Source: Scatosoma sp045632625 (GTDB taxonomy: Bacteria; Bacillota; Clostridia; Christensenellales; Borkfalkiaceae). From it: 15,270 nucleotides of DNA. The notes beneath the pieces were generated by a model, which made no database searches, was not told the origin of the DNA, and saw nothing but the letters and a program-made list of their open reading frames with translations. Positions 1 through 7,449 of the stretch are shown piece after piece; positions within the stretch are counted from its first letter, which is position 1, and every line of letters begins with the position of its first letter. The DNA is taken from contig JAZQWZ010000029.1 in the NCBI GenBank assembly GCA_045632625.1, positions 1 to 15,270 on the forward strand, read 5' to 3'. The position numbers and the translations under genes are program-made.

Positions 1-264
1 CAAAATTTACTGTATTTGCGTGAAAAATATCCTACCGCAACCGCGCAGTTTTTAACGGAAACGGCAACGGATAGCGAAATTGCGTTTATGATAGAAAACA
101 AGCTGGACGCCGACCTTTGGGACGAATGCGTTACCAAAGAAAAGGTGGATACACTGCACGCGCACGGTTTAAAAGTCAACGTTTGGACGGTGGATACCAT
201 TGAACGCGCCAACGAAATGAAAGCTTGCGGCGTGGATTTTATCACCAGTAATATCTTGGAATAA
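1..264 (+). CDS. Glycerophosphodiester phosphodiesterase, C-terminal fragment (5' end outside window)
   Basis: The reading frame is open from base 1 to a TAA at 262-264, giving 87 visible residues; the start lies upstream of the window. The end of the protein, with the segment VNVWTVDT followed by an acidic helix and GVDFITSN, matches the last strand-helix-strand unit of the GDPD TIM barrel, where a W-T-V/N segment and a final G-D-x-I-T-x-x/N-P segment are typical. Family members hydrolyse glycerophosphodiesters to glycerol-3-phosphate and an alcohol using a divalent metal; the catalytic histidines lie in the missing N-terminal half, so activity cannot be judged. A TTG at 16 is not the start, because coding sequence continues upstream of it. 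The identification rests on a short segment, so it is good but not certain. Confidence 0.72.
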   Translation, partial: QNLLYLREKYPTATAQFLTETATDSEIAFMIENKLDADLWDECVTKEKVDTLHAHGLKVNVWTVDTIERANEMKACGVDFITSNILE

Positions 265-282
265 CTGTAAAAAATTTCCACG

Positions 283-303
283 CGCGCGTTTATAATACGC
301 GCG
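283..303 (+). promoter_or_regulatory. Probable ftsH promoter region: TATAAT enclosed in a GC-alternating inverted repeat
   Basis: A perfect -10 hexamer TATAAT lies at 291-296, inside the 7-nt loop of an inverted repeat CGCGCGT (283-289) / ACGCGCG (297-303). No good -35 hexamer lies 16-18 bp upstream (bases 267-274 are A-rich), so the -35 is weak or an activator is needed. A second A/T-rich hexamer TATAAA is at 311-316. A small palindrome GCTTTT-T-AAAAGC (328-340) precedes the ftsH ribosome binding site AGGAG (345-349). The inverted repeat lacks a T-tail, so it does not look like a terminator for the upstream gene. Confidence 0.4.
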
Positions 304-356
304 TATGGGGTATAAATAGACAATAGGGCTTTTTAAAAGCAAAAAGGAGAACTACA

Positions 357-2405
357 TTGAACAAGAAAAAATCTTGGTTTTGGGTGGTGCTTGGCGTAAT
401 TGCGCTGGCGCTTGTGGCGTTTTTTATTGCCGACGCATTAAATGGGGCGAAGGAAATTTCCTCTTCTGAGTTTATTGCCCACCTTGCAAACGGCGAAATT
501 CACGAATTGTATATTGACGCATATAACTGGACAGGGTATACCTTGGATGAAAACGGTATGCGGACCGCCGCTTTTACGGCAACTATGCCCAGCATTTACG
601 ATTATCAATCCTTTCAAACGCTTTTGGCGGGATTGAGCAGTGGCAATCTCAACGTAAAAATCAGTATGGCAGACCCTAACGCGGGCAGTATGTGGTCGAG
701 CTTGCTCCCTATTTTGGGCATCGTACTCGTATCGGTAATCTTCCTTTGGATTATGCGCAGTGCGGCTGGCGGCGGCGCGCCCAACATGAGCATCAACAAA
801 AACAAAGCGCACGTACAAAACAATTTGCACGTTCGTTTTGCGGACGTTGCGGGCGCGGAAGAAGAAAAGGAAGAATTGCAAGAAATTGTCGATTTCTTGA
901 AAAACCCCAGAAAATTCTCGTCGCTTGGCGCACGTATTCCGTCGGGCGTATTGCTTGTAGGGCCTCCGGGAACAGGTAAAACACTGTTTGCCAAGGCAGT
1001 AGCCGGCGAAGCGGGCGTGCCTTTCTTCTCGGTATCTGGCTCCGCCTTTGTGGAAATGTACGTGGGTGTGGGTGCGAAGCGTGGGCGCGACTTGTTCGAT
1101 ATGGCGAAAAAGGCGCAGCCGTGTATCATTTTCATCGCCGAAATTGACGCAGTGGGCAGACGCCGCGGCGCAGGGCTTGGCGGCGGCCACGACGAACGCG
1201 AACAAACGCTTAACCAAATTCTCGTGCAAATGGACGGCTTTGAAGCCAACGAAGGTATTATCGTGATGGCGGCGACCAACCGTGAAGATATTCTTGACCC
1301 CGCGTTGCTTCGTCCCGGTCGATTTGACAGACGCATCAACGTGAACTTGCCCGACGTGAAGGGACGTGAACAAATTTTGAAAGTGCACGCAAGAAACAAA
1401 CCTATGGCGCCCGACGTAAACTTTAAAACGGTAGCGCGCATCACGGCAGGGTTCTCGGGTGCGGAGCTTGCAAACCTTTTGAACGAAGCGGCTATTTTAG
1501 CTGCGCGCGCAGGCAAAAAGACAATCGGCAATTTGGAATTGTACGATGGTATTAACAAAGTAATTATGGGCCCGCAAAAGAAGAGCCGCGTCGTAACCGA
1601 ATCGGATAAACGCTGCACGGCGTACCACGAAGCAGGCCACGCGATTTTGGCTTGTCTTTGCAAATATTGCGATCCCGTACACGAAGTTTCTATCATTCCC
1701 CGCGGCCGCGCGGCTGGCTATACCATGACGCGCCCTGAAACGGACGATAACGACGTTTCGTATAACAAGCTGATTGATAACATTTGTATGTCCTTAGGCG
1801 GCAGAGTTGCGGAAGAGCTGGTTATCCAAGACGTAACGACTGGCGCAAGCGCCGATTTACAACACGTATCTTCACTTGCGCGCCGTATGGTAACGCAATG
1901 GGGTATGAGCGACAAGCTTGGGCTTGTGGCATACGACAGCGACCAACCGGTGTTTATGGGTATGGAATACGGCCATTCCGAACGCACGTACTCGCAAGAA
2001 ACAGCCAGCGTGATTGACAGCGAAATTCGCCGTTTAATCAACGAAGCGCATGAACGCGCGGTGAAGCTTTTGAAGGACAACCGCGAAATTTTGGATAATA
2101 TGTCCCGCGTGCTTGTGGAAAAGGAAACCATTTACACGGAAGAAGTGGCAATGCTCATGAAAGGCGCGTCGTATAAAGAAGTAATCGCGTTTATGGACGA
2201 AAGAGAAAACACGCATAAGGATAATCCGTTTATGTTCGCTACGCAACCGAGTAAGGAACACGTAGTACAAGACGAAACGGAACAACCTGCGGAAAGCGTG
2301 GCTGAAAGCACGGAAAACACTGCGGAAAGTGCGCCTGTTGAAACGAAAGAAAGCGCGGAAACGGTTGAAAACACCGAAACTGCGCAAGAAAAAGACGAAG
2401 AATAA
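357..2405 (+). CDS. ftsH: ATP-dependent zinc metalloprotease FtsH, with altered Walker B
   Basis: Membrane-anchored AAA+ protease that extracts and degrades membrane and short-lived cytosolic proteins as a hexamer. The start is TTG at 357, chosen because AGGAG lies at 345-349 and the resulting N-terminus (five polar residues, then a membrane helix at about 7-26) is typical of FtsH. A second membrane helix lies at about 115-133. The AAA domain has Walker A GPPGTGKT (202-209), pore loop MYVGVG (234-239) and the second region of homology with RPGRFDR (319-325). The peptidase has HEAGH (424-428) and a likely third zinc ligand Asp500. Unusually, the Walker B segment reads FIAEID where the family has FIDEID: residue 261 is Ala (GCC at 1137-1139). 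Nearby, the usual S-R-V-R is K-R-G-R (241-244). The tail after about 635 is rich in Thr/Glu. At 682 aa it is slightly longer than most members because of this tail. The family assignment is certain; normal ATPase activity is not. Confidence 0.97.
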   Translation: MNKKKSWFWVVLGVIALALVAFFIADALNGAKEISSSEFIAHLANGEIHELYIDAYNWTGYTLDENGMRTAAFTATMPSIYDYQSFQTLLAGLSSGNLNVKISMADPNAGSMWSSLLPILGIVLVSVIFLWIMRSAAGGGAPNMSINKNKAHVQNNLHVRFADVAGAEEEKEELQEIVDFLKNPRKFSSLGARIPSGVLLVGPPGTGKTLFAKAVAGEAGVPFFSVSGSAFVEMYVGVGAKRGRDLFDMAKKAQPCIIFIAEIDAVGRRRGAGLGGGHDEREQTLNQILVQMDGFEANEGIIVMAATNREDILDPALLRPGRFDRRINVNLPDVKGREQILKVHARNKPMAPDVNFKTVARITAGFSGAELANLLNEAAILAARAGKKTIGNLELYDGINKVIMGPQKKSRVVTESDKRCTAYHEAGHAILACLCKYCDPVHEVSIIPRGRAAGYTMTRPETDDNDVSYNKLIDNICMSLGGRVAEELVIQDVTTGASADLQHVSSLARRMVTQWGMSDKLGLVAYDSDQPVFMGMEYGHSERTYSQETASVIDSEIRRLINEAHERAVKLLKDNREILDNMSRVLVEKETIYTEEVAMLMKGASYKEVIAFMDERENTHKDNPFMFATQPSKEHVVQDETEQPAESVAESTENTAESAPVETKESAETVENTETAQEKDEE

Positions 2406-2412
2406 TCAATAA

Positions 2413-2444
2413 GAAAGGGGGCGACGGCAAAAGTTGCCCCTTTC
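2413..2444 (+). terminator. Intercistronic hairpin after ftsH
   Basis: GAAAGGGG (2413-2420), one bulged G and CGAC (2422-2425) pair with GTTGCCCCTTTC (2433-2444) around a 7-nt loop. The stem is strong, but the 3' side is A-rich rather than T-rich. It may therefore act as a weak or partial terminator, or as an mRNA stability element between ftsH and the ParB-like gene, rather than a full intrinsic terminator. No separate promoter for the ParB-like gene was found, which favours read-through. Confidence 0.4.
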
Positions 2445-2461
2445 GTCAAAGGAAAATAATC

Positions 2462-3295
2462 ATGAATAAACCCAAAAAACGCAAATCGTTTAACGTGGAT
2501 TTTCAGCAAAGAAAAGTGCCTATTTCCCTGATAGACACTGCCGTTGCGATAGACACTTTTGAGAAAAAGGATTTAAAAACCCGCGCGGCGTACATTATGC
2601 TCAACGGAGCGCCGACGTTTGCCGTAAACGAAAAGGCGGACGGACGGTTTGCGCTGTTGGCGGCGGAAAAGGATTTTCTTGCAGCAAAGCTTGCAGGCGT
2701 AAAAGAATGCGATGTGCGCGTGTATGCGTTCACGGAAGAGCACGCCGAATCGTTTAGTATCGTTGAACGTTTGAAGGCGGGCGATATGGGCGCTATGGAG
2801 CAGGCGTACCAAATGAAGCGTTTGGTGTCGGAGTTTGATTTCACACAAGAGGACGTGGCGGCTTTAATCGGCTGTTCGCGTCCTGCGGTAGCCAACACTT
2901 TGCGGCTTTTGACCTTAGAGCCTGCGGTGGTGGGTTTGATTGAAAGCGGAAAATTATCCGCCGGGCACGCGCGTACACTCGTGCGTGTACCACAAGATAA
3001 ACAGCTCGCCTTTGCACAGGAAGCAATCAAGCGCGGCTATTCCGTGCGTGAAATGGAGCGTGCGGTAAAAGTATTTTTAACGCCGCCCGAAGTGATGCAG
3101 GCGGAAACGCAAGCCAAAGCCAACGCGAAAAGTGCGGAACTGAAAGCGTTTGTCGAGCGTATGCGCGCGGTGTACCGCACCAAAGTTTCTTTGATCGGTA
3201 ACGACAAAAAAGGGCGTATTTATATCGATTATTATTCCCCCGAAGATTTATATCGCTTTGAGGAGCTTTTGGATATTATCGAGCAACGCTTTTAA
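2462..3295 (+). CDS. ParB/Spo0J-like DNA-binding protein with degenerate CTP-binding motif
   Basis: The 277-aa protein has ParB layout: a basic N-terminus with a VPISLID strand (19-25), a ParB/Srx-like domain (about 20-100), a helix-turn-helix with FTQEDVAALIGCSRPAVANTL (about 127-147), the following SAGHARTL helix (166-173), and a C-terminal dimerisation-like segment with YIDYYSPEDLYRFEELL (254-270). In canonical ParB the GERR box binds CTP; here the aligned stretch before FLAAKLAGV reads AAEKD (67-71), and the usual ENxQR region is replaced by ERLKAGD (102-108). CTP-dependent clamping may therefore be lost; this is inference. No parA lies next to it, and no parS-like palindrome was searched for exhaustively. 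It starts at ATG 2462 behind AAAGGA, 56 bp after ftsH, and is probably co-transcribed with it. Its role (chromosome organisation or gene regulation) cannot be decided. Confidence 0.85.
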   Translation: MNKPKKRKSFNVDFQQRKVPISLIDTAVAIDTFEKKDLKTRAAYIMLNGAPTFAVNEKADGRFALLAAEKDFLAAKLAGVKECDVRVYAFTEEHAESFSIVERLKAGDMGAMEQAYQMKRLVSEFDFTQEDVAALIGCSRPAVANTLRLLTLEPAVVGLIESGKLSAGHARTLVRVPQDKQLAFAQEAIKRGYSVREMERAVKVFLTPPEVMQAETQAKANAKSAELKAFVERMRAVYRTKVSLIGNDKKGRIYIDYYSPEDLYRFEELLDIIEQRF

Positions 3296-3490
3296 GAAAA
3301 TGGCTCAGTCACATCACTTGGTTGATTTTTGACGGAAAACTACTACGAAATACTGCGTGTATTTGCTCGGTTACAGACCGCTAGGGGTATGCGCCCTCAC
3401 AAAACACTTGTCTTTCTTGTATTTTTCTCGTCAATCGCTGAAAAAGCTTTCAGCTAAAATCAACCATTTTCTGTGACATAGCCAAGAAAA
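3294..3490. mobile_element. MITE-like inverted-repeat element, 184 bp, with possible target-site duplication
   Basis: Bases 3301-3329 and the reverse complement of 3456-3484 agree at about 23 of 29 positions (shared blocks TGGCT, GTCACA and TGGTTGATTTT). Next in, TTGACG (3329-3334) can pair with CGTCAA (3429-3434), with a side hairpin GCTGAAA/TTTCAGC (3437-3454) bulging from the right arm. The middle contains further small hairpins: AAATAC/GTATTT (3348-3364), CGGT/ACCG (3368-3380) and AGGG/CCCT (3383-3397). The element is flanked by AAGAAAA at 3294-3300 and again at 3484-3490, which looks like a 6-7 bp target duplication; the A-rich sequence means chance cannot be excluded. The left edge begins 6 bases after the stop codon of the ParB-like gene. 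No ORF of note lies inside. It could instead be a structured RNA or a palindromic intergenic repeat. Confidence 0.6.
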
Positions 3491-3512
3491 TAAAACACGA
3501 ATACAAACAAGC

Positions 3513-3546
3513 AAATCCCCCCAAACTAAACCAAGGGGGGATTTTT
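3513..3546 (+). terminator. Terminator-like hairpin whose 3' arm carries the flippase Shine-Dalgarno site
   Basis: AAATCCCCCC (3513-3522) pairs perfectly with GGGGGGATTT (3535-3544) around a 12-nt A-rich loop, followed by T residues to 3546, the shape of an intrinsic terminator. The G-run is also the only candidate ribosome binding site (AAGGGGGG, 3533-3540) for the ATG at 3549. The hairpin therefore sits where it could both end transcription and block translation of the next gene. Because the ATG follows directly, transcription of that gene must pass through this hairpin. A regulated attenuator is a reasonable inference. Confidence 0.75.
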
Positions 3547-3548
3547 GT

Positions 3549-4985
3549 ATGCCAAAAACAAAGAAAGAACAGGGCGGCGCTGGCTCGCTGTTAAAAGGCG
3601 CGGCGTGGATTGCGCTGGGCGGGTTTATTGCCAAAGTAATCGGGGCGGTGTACCGCATTCCGCTTACCAACTTAATCGGCGGCAAAGGTATCGGGCTATA
3701 TCAAATGGTGTATCCTGTGTACTGTCTGCTGTTGACGGTTTCGGCAACAGGGATACCCTCGTCGATTGCCAAACTGACCGCTGAGCGAATCGGTCGGGGC
3801 GAAAGCGAGAAACCGCTGTTTAAAACGGCAATGCGGTTGTTTTTAATCATAGGCGCTATCGGCACGGTGGTGATGTGCGTCGCGTCCCCCTTTTTATCCA
3901 AAGCGCAGAGCAGCGAAGAAGTTTTATTTGGGTATTTCGCGTTGGCGCCGTCGGTGTTTCTCGTAGCGATTATTTCCGTTTTTCGGGGGTATTTTCAAGG
4001 TAAAAACCGTATGTTTCCTACGGCGGCGAGCGAGATTATCGAACAGGCCGTCAAGGTGGGTGTGGGGCTGTTTTTTGCGTGGAAATTTCGCGAAAACATT
4101 GCGCTTGCCGTGGTGTATTTGCTTTTAGCCGTATCGATCTCCGAGCTGGTCGCCTGTCTATTTATGGCGCTTGTCTACCGCAGACATCAACGCAAGGAAA
4201 AACCACAAAAAACACAAAAAGACGGGGGCAGGGTTGCGATGAAACATATTTTACGCATCAGCTTACCCGTTACTGTTGGCTCAGTTTTAATCCCGTTATC
4301 GTCGCTTATCGACAGCGTTTTTGCGGTGCGGTTGCTTAGAGTGTACGCAAGCGACGCAGTTAGTTTATACGGCTTATTTGCAGGGGGCGCAGTGACGGTT
4401 ATCAACCTGCCCGTGTCCGTTTGTTACGGTATCGCGGCGGCGAGTATTCCTGCCGTAGCAACAGCAAAAGCGCAGACGGAACGCTTGCAAAACGGCAATG
4501 CGGAAAACACGAAAAAACGCGTAAAAAATATCGTACGGCGCAAGTGGTTGTTTTCGCTTTTTATCACTGCCTTGATAGCCCTGCCTGCGGCGGTGGGCTT
4601 ATATATCTTTGCCGAGCCGATTTCCAAAATTATCTATAAAAATTTAAGCGCCAACGAGCTGGAAATATTGTCGGGGCTTATCCGCGCGTTTTCGTTGTCG
4701 GCATTTACGCTGTCCTGCGCGCAAACACTGTCGGCGTGCCTAACAGCGCAGGGTAAACCACAGCATTCCGCCCTGTCGATGGGGCTGGGTATGGCGGTAA
4801 AAACAGCGGTGTACGCAGTGCTTTTGAAAAATAAGCAAATCTCCGTTTTCGGGCTGGCGTATGCGACGAATATCGGTTATTTGGTTGCTTTTTTTATGGA
4901 TTTGGTGTATAATTTTATTGTATCGAGAAAACGCGGCGCTGAAAAAGCGAGCCCGCGCAAAAAACCAAAGGAAGAAACCATATGA
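3549..4985 (+). CDS. SpoVB/YabM-type polysaccharide or lipid II flippase (MOP superfamily)
   Basis: This 478-aa polytopic membrane protein starts with GAAWIALGGFIAKVIGAVYRIP (18-39) and carries the R-G-Y-F-Q-G segment followed by PTAxSEIIEQ, hallmarks of the SpoVB/YtgP/MurJ-like branch of the MOP exporters. About a dozen or more hydrophobic helices are spread through the chain, with a basic cytoplasmic loop near the middle (about 212-232, rich in Lys/Gln) and a basic C-terminal tail. Such proteins move undecaprenyl-linked cell-wall or polysaccharide precursors across the membrane. The stop overlaps the start of the next gene (ATGA, 4982-4985), so the two are translationally coupled, exactly as yabM is coupled to yabN in many Bacillota. 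YabM-like is therefore a better label than sporulation-specific SpoVB; the exact substrate is unknown. The ribosome binding site lies in a terminator-like stem. Confidence 0.9.
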   Translation: MPKTKKEQGGAGSLLKGAAWIALGGFIAKVIGAVYRIPLTNLIGGKGIGLYQMVYPVYCLLLTVSATGIPSSIAKLTAERIGRGESEKPLFKTAMRLFLIIGAIGTVVMCVASPFLSKAQSSEEVLFGYFALAPSVFLVAIISVFRGYFQGKNRMFPTAASEIIEQAVKVGVGLFFAWKFRENIALAVVYLLLAVSISELVACLFMALVYRRHQRKEKPQKTQKDGGRVAMKHILRISLPVTVGSVLIPLSSLIDSVFAVRLLRVYASDAVSLYGLFAGGAVTVINLPVSVCYGIAAASIPAVATAKAQTERLQNGNAENTKKRVKNIVRRKWLFSLFITALIALPAAVGLYIFAEPISKIIYKNLSANELEILSGLIRAFSLSAFTLSCAQTLSACLTAQGKPQHSALSMGLGMAVKTAVYAVLLKNKQISVFGLAYATNIGYLVAFFMDLVYNFIVSRKRGAEKASPRKKPKEETI

Positions 4986-6424
4986 TTACGATTATCGGGC
5001 TTGGAAACGAGAAAGGGGATTTGACCAAACGCGGCGAAGCGTGCATTTTACAAGCGGCGCAATCGGGTGCAAAAATTTTGGTGCGTACGGCGCTTACCAA
5101 ATCCTATCAATCGGTGTTGGATTTGGGGGTGGAGCACCAAACTCTGGATGAAATTTATGCAAAAAGTAAAAATTTTGCTACGCTTACCAAAAATTTAGTA
5201 AAAATGGTGGCGGATAGCGGCGAAAACACCGTGTATCTCGTGGACGGCAACGTAACGGAAGACGTGTCCGCAAAGGCACTTATCAAGCGTTTTAAAAATA
5301 AAGTGCAGGTGATTGACGGTGTGTCCAAGGTAGCGCAAATTGCCCGTGCGGCTTGTCTTGGCGGCTGTTCCTACACGGCTGTTTCCGCATACGAGCTTTT
5401 TGACGAAGCGGCGCAAGGCACGCTGTCCTTGCCCTTAATCGTTTACGATTTGGACGATAGAGCGTTTGCAAGCGATTGTAAACTGTTGCTTGGCGATTTG
5501 TTTGGCGAAGAAAGCAAAGCGAAATTTATCCAAGACGGAAAAGCCAAAACAATCGAGCTGTTTGAGTTGGATAGAGCTAAGCAATACGATTATTCGACGG
5601 CGCTTGTGATTGAAAAAACACCGTTATTAGACAAAAAACGTTTCACGTTAAACGATTTACACGAAATCGTGATGCGGTTGCGCGCGCCCGATGGGTGTCC
5701 TTGGGATAGAGTGCAAACGCACGAAAGCATTAAGATGTCAGCGGTAGAAGAAGCGTACGAGCTGGTGGACGCCATTGATTTGCAAGACGATGATAAAATT
5801 ATGGAAGAAACGGGCGATTTGTTGATGCAGGTGGTTTTCCACGCGGTATTAAAGGAAGAAACGGGTGTGTTTACGCTTACCGACGTTATTTCCAATCTTT
5901 GCGAAAAGCTGATTTTTCGGCATTCACACGTGTTTGGCACGGACGGTGCTGCGGATGAAAACGGTGCGCTTTCCGTTTGGGAAGCCAACAAAATGAAAGA
6001 AAAGCACCAAGAAACGTATGCGGATTCCGTCAACGACGTGCCCAAATGTTTCCCTGCGGCGATGCGTGCGCAAAAGGTAGGAAAACGCGCGGCGAAGGCG
6101 GGTTTGGATTTTGCAAGCGTAGAAGACGCGGTTACAAGAGTGCAGGAAGAATTGAACGAATTTTTACAGGCGAGAAAACAGGGCGATAAAGCGCAAATCG
6201 AAAAGGAGCTTGGCGACGTGTTGTTCTCCGTGGTAAACGTAGGGCGAAAGGCGGACTGTGACACGGAAAAGGCTTTAAAGGAAAGCACCGAGCGTTTTGC
6301 AAAGCGATTTACACTGGCCGAAAGTATGGCGCTCGCGGACGGAAAAGCGGTAACAACGCTTAGCGAAAGCGAATGGGATAGCTACTACGTATCCGCGAAA
6401 AAACAACTGCAAGAAAACAAGTAA
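4982..6424 (+). CDS. mazG: YabN-type fusion: tetrapyrrole-methylase-like domain plus tandem MazG NTP pyrophosphohydrolase domains
   Basis: The 480-aa protein has an N-terminal methylase-like domain (about 1-215) and two MazG domains. The first MazG has R-A-P-D-G-C-P-W-D (234-242), EEAYE (256-260) and EETGDL (275-280), metal-binding acidic clusters of all-alpha NTP pyrophosphatases. The second has QEELNEF (388-394) and EKELGD (407-412). MazG hydrolyses NTPs or aberrant dNTPs to NMP and pyrophosphate and thereby cleans nucleotide pools. The methylase-like half looks degenerate: the glycine loop reads GLGNEKGD (6-13) instead of GxGPGD, and the usual P-G-x-P segment is DGNVTED (88-94), so SAM binding is doubtful. 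The start codon overlaps the stop of the flippase gene. Downstream, the S4-domain gene (yabO/rqcP) that often follows is absent, and a dus gene comes after 24 bases. Confidence 0.93.
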   Translation: MITIIGLGNEKGDLTKRGEACILQAAQSGAKILVRTALTKSYQSVLDLGVEHQTLDEIYAKSKNFATLTKNLVKMVADSGENTVYLVDGNVTEDVSAKALIKRFKNKVQVIDGVSKVAQIARAACLGGCSYTAVSAYELFDEAAQGTLSLPLIVYDLDDRAFASDCKLLLGDLFGEESKAKFIQDGKAKTIELFELDRAKQYDYSTALVIEKTPLLDKKRFTLNDLHEIVMRLRAPDGCPWDRVQTHESIKMSAVEEAYELVDAIDLQDDDKIMEETGDLLMQVVFHAVLKEETGVFTLTDVISNLCEKLIFRHSHVFGTDGAADENGALSVWEANKMKEKHQETYADSVNDVPKCFPAAMRAQKVGKRAAKAGLDFASVEDAVTRVQEELNEFLQARKQGDKAQIEKELGDVLFSVVNVGRKADCDTEKALKESTERFAKRFTLAESMALADGKAVTTLSESEWDSYYVSAKKQLQENK

Positions 6425-6448
6425 AACGACCAAAGGACGGGGGCAGGT

Positions 6449-7387
6449 ATGCGATTACAGCCGATTTGTATCGGAAACGTTACAATTAAAAACAACGTGT
6501 TTTTAGCGCCGCTTGCCGGTTACACGAATTATGCAATGCGCAGGCTTTGCAAGGGTTACGGCGTAGGGCTTTGTTATACGGAGATGGTTAGCGCAAAGGG
6601 CTTAAAATACGGCAGTGAAAACACGGAAGAACTTTTGTATACCAACGCCGACGAAGGGCTTTGCGCGGCGCAAATTTTTGGCAGTGAGCCAGATACTATG
6701 CGTCTTGCTTGTGAACATAAGGCGTTACAGCCGTTTCCCATTATCGATATTAATATGGGTTGTCCCGTGCCGAAAATTTACAAAAACGGCGAGGGAAGCG
6801 CGCTTTTGGAAAACCCGCTTTTGGCGGAAAAAATCGTACAGGAATGCGTAAAAAGCGGTAAAATCATTACCGTAAAAATGCGTATCGGCGTTCGCGATAA
6901 CGAACATATCACCAAGGAATTTGCCAAGCGCATGGAAGGCGCAGGCGCAAGCTTGATTACCGTGCATGGGCGTACGCGAGATAAAATGTACGCAGGGGAA
7001 GTGGTGTATAGCGAGATAGCGGCGGCGAAGAATGCTGTGCAAATCCCCGTAATTGCCAACGGCGGCGTGTTTAGTGATAACGATGCGATGACGCTTATGG
7101 AAAGGACGGGCGCGGACGGCGTAATGGTGGCGCGGGCGGCGCTTTTCGACCCGCAGGTGTTTTGTCAGTTGACGGGAAAAGCGCGCGAAAGTAAGCTAAT
7201 AATGTTTCAAAAACAAATGGAATGGACACGGCAGGTGTGCGACGAACGCTTTACAACCGTGTTTATGCGGAAGATGGCGGCGTTTTACGTGAAAGGTGAG
7301 CGCGGGGCGTCGGCGTTTAAGGAACGCTTGTTTAAGGCGGCTACACCCGAAGAAATTTTGCAAATCGCCGCGGAAATGTGGGGATAA
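6449..7387 (+). CDS. dus: tRNA-dihydrouridine synthase (DusB-like)
   Basis: This 312-aa FMN enzyme reduces specific uridines in the tRNA D-loop and related positions using NAD(P)H. Visible family motifs are VFLAPLAGYTN (17-27) at the FMN face of the TIM barrel, DINMGCPVPKI (100-110) with catalytic Cys105, K-M-R-I-G (143-147), TVHGRTR (171-177) and IANGGVF (202-208). The C-terminal helical domain that holds tRNA follows. The length fits the DusB class found in Bacillota, where a dus gene is also known near ftsH. ATG at 6449 is preceded by AAAGGA and a G-rich stretch. It lies 24 bp after mazG and is likely the last gene of that operon. No clear terminator follows; TCAAC (7389-7393) / GTTGA (7407-7411) is a weak stem only. 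Confidence 0.95.
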   Translation: MRLQPICIGNVTIKNNVFLAPLAGYTNYAMRRLCKGYGVGLCYTEMVSAKGLKYGSENTEELLYTNADEGLCAAQIFGSEPDTMRLACEHKALQPFPIIDINMGCPVPKIYKNGEGSALLENPLLAEKIVQECVKSGKIITVKMRIGVRDNEHITKEFAKRMEGAGASLITVHGRTRDKMYAGEVVYSEIAAAKNAVQIPVIANGGVFSDNDAMTLMERTGADGVMVARAALFDPQVFCQLTGKARESKLIMFQKQMEWTRQVCDERFTTVFMRKMAAFYVKGERGASAFKERLFKAATPEEILQIAAEMWG

Positions 7388-7449
7388 CTCAACGCAAGAT
7401 AAAAAGTTGATGAAAAAATAAAAAAAGTAAGGAAATACATATAGAATAA

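Noticed and set aside
438..1696. Long - strand open frames opposite ftsH (438-1388 and 614-1696)
   Set aside because: They are antisense to a clear FtsH coding sequence, have atypical composition and no Shine-Dalgarno site or recognisable domain.
7388..7449. Terminator after dus
   Set aside because: Only a weak 5-bp stem TCAAC/GTTGA without a T-tail is visible.
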